Part shown: piece after piece, positions 60,581 through 64,000 of the stretch
Layout: each line of letters begins with the position of its first letter
Position numbering within the stretch: position 1 is the stretch's first letter
NCBI GenBank assembly: GCA_020809705.1
Contig: CP085826.1
Span: 1,984,001 to 2,048,000, forward strand
Source of the DNA: Calonectria ilicicola
Lineage: Eukaryota > Ascomycota > Sordariomycetes > Hypocreales > Nectriaceae
Direction of reading: 5' to 3'
DNA length: 64,000 nucleotides
Position numbers and translations under genes: made by a program
The notes under the pieces: model-generated
What the model was told of the DNA's origin: nothing
Seen by the model: only the letters and a program-made list of their open reading frames with translations
Databases searched by the model: none

Positions 60581-61375
60581 ATGGCACGAAACCTGCAGAC
60601 GGTGCCGAGTTACCTTGAGGCTCTCTTTGGCCTAGTCGGAAAGACTGCAGTTGTCACTGGCGGCAGCTCAGGTATTGGCCGTGCAATGGCGATTGCTCTG
60701 GGGCGCGCAGGGTGTCGTGTAGTTGTTGTCGCGCGTCGGCAGGGCCCGTTAGACGATGTTGTCAATCATCTCACCGAGCACAATGTCGAGGCTGTGGCCA
60801 TCCCCGCCGACCTCGCAGATCGGGCATCACTCAGTGCCACGGCAGAAAACATCCTTTTGACCCAAGGCACGCCCGATATTCTCGTCAACGCTGCAGGAAA
60901 CAATCATCGGCCGCATATGAATGCGCTGTCGCACGACGTTTGGGATGCCACTATTGCCACGAATCTCACCGCCCCATTTATTCTGGGCCAGGCGTTTGGT
61001 CCACGTATGGCTGCGCGAGGAAGCGGCAGAATAATCAACATCATTAGCCAGCAGTCCTTTCGGGCCTTTGGCAACAGCGGCGCGTATGGCGCGTCCAAGG
61101 GTGGCTTGTTATCATTGACACGCTCGCAAGCTGAGGCGTGGTCTCGCCAAGGCGTCACCTGCAATGCCATCGCACCCGGCCTTGTCCACACCCCGCTGAC
61201 CGAGCCTGTCTTCGGTGACCACGAAAAAGCTGAGGTGCATGCAAAAAGAACTATGATCGGAAGAAACGGCGTGCCTCAAGATTTCGCTGGTGCTGCAGTG
61301 TACCTAGCCAGCGATGCGAGTGCGGCAGTGACGGGGCAGACTATTTTTGTTGATGGAGGCTACTCTGCAACTTGA
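60581..61375 (+). CDS. Short-chain dehydrogenase/reductase (SDR)
   Basis: Single-exon 264-residue classical SDR. The cofactor motif TGGSSGIG is at 26-33, the NAAG structural motif follows, the catalytic Tyr and Lys are in YGASKGG with an upstream Ser (IISQQSF), and the C terminus has the tetramer-interface VDGGYSAT. ARR after the second strand suggests NADP(H). The frame is open upstream to 60,446, but only the ATG at 60,581 is a real start and it fits family length. It resembles gluconate 5-dehydrogenase and 3-oxoacyl-ACP reductase types; substrate unknown. It is convergent with an acyltransferase, 146 bp away. Confidence 0.92.
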   Translation: MARNLQTVPSYLEALFGLVGKTAVVTGGSSGIGRAMAIALGRAGCRVVVVARRQGPLDDVVNHLTEHNVEAVAIPADLADRASLSATAENILLTQGTPDILVNAAGNNHRPHMNALSHDVWDATIATNLTAPFILGQAFGPRMAARGSGRIINIISQQSFRAFGNSGAYGASKGGLLSLTRSQAEAWSRQGVTCNAIAPGLVHTPLTEPVFGDHEKAEVHAKRTMIGRNGVPQDFAGAAVYLASDASAAVTGQTIFVDGGYSAT

Positions 61376-61521
61376 AGATCAAGGAAAACGTGTACAATAA
61401 TAACAAGATATGAATGGAGCTTGATATTTCCCAAACCAATAGAACGTGCATTCATCTAAACTGTTTTGATAGTTTTATCTATGTCAAATGTGGTGTTTTT
61501 CTTGTTCTAGGTCTTCATGCC

Positions 61522-63027
61522 TTAGAGCTTGCAGTCTAGATCCCTGATGCCTAAGCCCTGAAATAGCTCAATTTTGATCTTTTCGAAGACGTCATCCCAG
61601 AATCCACTCCCATAGTATCGCTCATTGTAACAAACCTGCAGTCTGATCTTTCCCCCATGGCTAAACAGATTAAATGCAGGTGTTTCATCCAATATATCGT
61701 GACCAATCCAAGGCTCCGAAACAGTAATTTTCTCATCTCCATCCTCGTGAATCTTATACTCCTGTTGTAGTGCCCTTTCCACTGCTCCTGTGCTGCTCAG
61801 GGTTGTCATTCTGATTGGAGGTAGATCAGACGGGTATTCTTGCATGAACTGATGTTCACGTCTTGTATAGGCTGCTAAAAACTCTGGGAAGTTTGGTGGA
61901 TTTCCATCTTGGTCCTTGGCAAGGTTAGCCAAGTTGGTTGCGTAGACAGCTTTAAGTCTTTGAGAAATCTGATCGAAACTGCTGTTGGTCCCAAGGACGT
62001 CAGGAATAGAAAATGGGAGAGTCCATATGAATAATCCGACTGCATAATCCGGCGTGCAATAACGAGGTCCTAGATATTGCCGAACACTTGCGACGAGGTG
62101 ACCAGCAAAATTCTTCGCTCTCGGATCTTGTGGGAAAGAAGCCATGACCCGAATAAGGCTTGAATTCGTGGCAACTGCAAGAGTTAAACCTCGAGCAGAA
62201 CACCCCTTTCTAACAATTCTTGCCGTATTTTCATCCAGTGTCATCGCGGCGACTTTAGAGTCCCCAGGGGCTGCTCCCTCTGAACCCGCGCGTATGGGAA
62301 ATGAAATTCCTGGCAGGGATTCACGACATTGGCGGATGAGATCGTCGGTGGTTTTTCTAATATGTGCGGGTTCTGACTCTCGATCAAAGTTCTCATCAAA
62401 AGGTTTTGTGGCTCCAGGATGAAGGGTTCTTTGCTTGACCTTTGATGAATATGAATTGATGTCAACCTGGAGACCAAGTCGGATGACAGAAGCCAAACAT
62501 AACATGAAGTCGTTGGTCAGCATAAGAAGGCCAGTGCCGTCAATACGCCTGTGTGATATACAAAATATCAGCTCTGAAGTCCCGGGTATCCAATGAAGCG
62601 TTCCATTCATGGATGAAGGAAATTTCTTGACAATATCACGTCCATTCTTAAATAGTGCCGCGTCTCCTTCATGAACAAAGAATTTGGTCTCCAGCCGCTC
62701 AGGGGAATCGAGAGGCAGAGCGGTGATATGCTGTCCCTCTGAGTCTTGTTCCCCAAAAGGAGAGGGAAGATTTGAAGTCAAATGAGGATGGTTGTAACAA
62801 GTCGCGATCCAAGCACGTCGTAGGTATGGTGCTGGATCTTGAATGAACGCAGGAAATTTGACATCCAATACAAAGGTGAGAGCGTAATGTTCCCGGTCGA
62901 GTGATGAGGCGGATTTAGAAACGAGGCCCTGTATCCAGGCTTCCAGTGTATCAAATGGTCTGACCAAAGAATCATCTTTAGACAAAGACCATCCTTGGGG
63001 AACCTTTAAATCCATCCCAGAGCCCAT
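61522..63027 (-). CDS. HxxxD acyltransferase, Tri3/BAHD-like
   Basis: Single-exon 501-residue protein from the ATG at 63,027; the frame is open further but without ATG. The acyltransferase active-site motif HxxxD is visible as His159 to Asp163 in ISHRRIDGTG, and the overall two-domain layout follows the condensation/BAHD superfamily. No DFGWG motif of plant BAHD enzymes is found, and the sequence is nearer to fungal trichothecene 15-O-acetyltransferase-like (Tri3) proteins. It would acylate a hydroxyl on a small molecule using acyl-CoA. It is tail-to-tail with the SDR. No terpene synthase, PKS or NRPS lies in the window, so a pathway cannot be assigned. Confidence 0.82.
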   Translation of the reverse strand: MGSGMDLKVPQGWSLSKDDSLVRPFDTLEAWIQGLVSKSASSLDREHYALTFVLDVKFPAFIQDPAPYLRRAWIATCYNHPHLTSNLPSPFGEQDSEGQHITALPLDSPERLETKFFVHEGDAALFKNGRDIVKKFPSSMNGTLHWIPGTSELIFCISHRRIDGTGLLMLTNDFMLCLASVIRLGLQVDINSYSSKVKQRTLHPGATKPFDENFDRESEPAHIRKTTDDLIRQCRESLPGISFPIRAGSEGAAPGDSKVAAMTLDENTARIVRKGCSARGLTLAVATNSSLIRVMASFPQDPRAKNFAGHLVASVRQYLGPRYCTPDYAVGLFIWTLPFSIPDVLGTNSSFDQISQRLKAVYATNLANLAKDQDGNPPNFPEFLAAYTRREHQFMQEYPSDLPPIRMTTLSSTGAVERALQQEYKIHEDGDEKITVSEPWIGHDILDETPAFNLFSHGGKIRLQVCYNERYYGSGFWDDVFEKIKIELFQGLGIRDLDCKL

Positions 63028-64000
63028 CTTGCTAAAAATAAAAATAAAAATGATAAATGAATGCTGCAATTCACTGGAAACTTGGGCAGGAAAAACCAAT
63101 TAGTTAAGTTTTGCCGACTACAAAAGGACAACAGGACAAAGACCCGAAAACGTCCAACTAAAAGCTTGCATTTATATTCCGTCAGATCTATCATAATTAC
63201 CGCACCGTACGATGATTCCAATGTTGTCCTGTATGCCGGTAACCGAAGTCCCTTCACAAGCCAACTCGGTAAACCTGAGCGGATTTGCCCTAGTTCCCGC
63301 TATTGGCGGCCGCTGCAGGGCTTACTGTCAACGTTTACCAGGTAACTTCCAATAGTTCCAGAAGGTTTGAATAGTTCGGGTCCATATAGGGTTAGCGCCA
63401 TCAATCTGAATGAAGCTGAAATGATGCGGATACCTCATATGGGTCATGTACAATATGACCAATCACATGCTCGTAAACACTCAGCAAATTGGTACTTTTG
63501 GTGCTAGTGAAGGTGAAAAAATCCTGGTCTATGATCCCAATCGCTTCTTCTCAGACCTAGTGTAAGAAAAAGACTGCTTATGAAAGAGCCAAATATTGAA
63601 GCTCATGAATGCATGCCGGGTCAGATCATCGGTGTCATTATCCACATCTTCGTGGCGGACGCTAGAGTCCACCAAATATCACAGAATGGAGTCGGCTTGC
63701 CATCTCCACAACATTCGTAACTCCCCGTGATTAGTAAAATTCATACTTGGCCTTAGCCGGCGGAGTAAATATGGGAAGGAAAGGACAATATCGTAAGCGG
63801 TGAAGATTGATTGCACCAATAAACATGTCACGTAACCAAGCCACATTGCGAATATTCGATGGTTTGCAACCACGAACCCACTGAAAAGGTGATCAGAGAA
63901 GATTGAAGTCTGCAAATCTTTGAGTGAAGAAAGCTGAACTTTGCAAGCTGGCGCCACTTCTGCACGTCCAAGCGAGATCAGCTGACTGCATTCACTACAA
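63028..64000. other. Right end of window, no clear gene
   Basis: A minus-strand ORF at 63,679-63,957 (92 codons) contains a hydrophobic segment (MWLGYVTCLLVQSIFTAYDIV) and might be an exon of a gene continuing beyond the window, but splicing cannot be judged. The rest is the acyltransferase promoter. Confidence 0.35.

Noticed and set aside
63028..63099. N-terminal extension of the acyltransferase
   Set aside because: The upstream start would be TTG; the ATG at 63,027 is suitable.

Overview
The window is genomic DNA of a filamentous ascomycete (Pezizomycotina, perhaps Hypocreales, but order is a guess). The reasons are short 47-68 bp GT-AG introns with CTAAC/CTAAT-type branch sites, Zn2Cys6 regulators with a fungal-specific middle domain, typical fungal transporters and oxidoreductases, and an AT-rich block showing the C-to-T/G-to-A decay of repeat-induced point mutation (RIP). 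All gene models were spliced by hand from the sequence, with reading frame checked across each junction.

Layout. (1) 1-11,600 is a gene-free, extremely AT-rich block made of at least two RIP-destroyed Gypsy LTR retrotransposons in opposite orientation: a minus-strand element bounded by 207-bp LTRs (660-866 and 6231-6437), and a plus-strand element (about 6438-11,600) whose reverse transcriptase is split by a much younger, undecayed solo LTR (8024-8235) flanked by the target duplication TTAGG. (2) 12,068-13,390 is an AIF/FSP1-like flavoprotein. (3) 16,013-27,470 holds an MFS transporter, a Zn2Cys6 regulator, an aldehyde dehydrogenase, cytochrome b5, a RidA-like protein, an N-anchored MOSC (mARC-like) molybdoprotein and NADH-cytochrome b5 reductase. 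The last four contain every protein of the mammalian mARC N-reductive chain (NADH > b5 reductase > b5 > mARC). With RidA and aldehyde dehydrogenase they suggest a route that reduces N-hydroxylated compounds such as oximes and disposes of the imine and aldehyde. This is the most interesting system in the window. (4) 27,831-29,857 is a membrane protein of unknown function. (5) 30,773-41,122 looks like an aromatic-catabolism group: phenol 2-monooxygenase-like flavoprotein, HpcH/HpaI aldolase, a nine-exon Zn2Cys6 regulator and an aromatic aminotransferase.

(6) 42,817-63,027 is a looser set: a secreted Vps62-like protein with a pore-former-like C-terminal half, a secreted alpha/beta hydrolase, a GMC oxidoreductase, a secreted M28 aminopeptidase, a sugar-type MFS transporter broken by one in-frame TAG, a small secreted HsbA-like protein, an SDR and a BAHD/Tri3-like acyltransferase. 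Several secreted products and transporters suggest an accessory, environment-facing region. Long intergenic stretches (1-3 kb) carry only weak ORF fragments. No CRISPR array, rRNA or convincing complete tRNA was seen.
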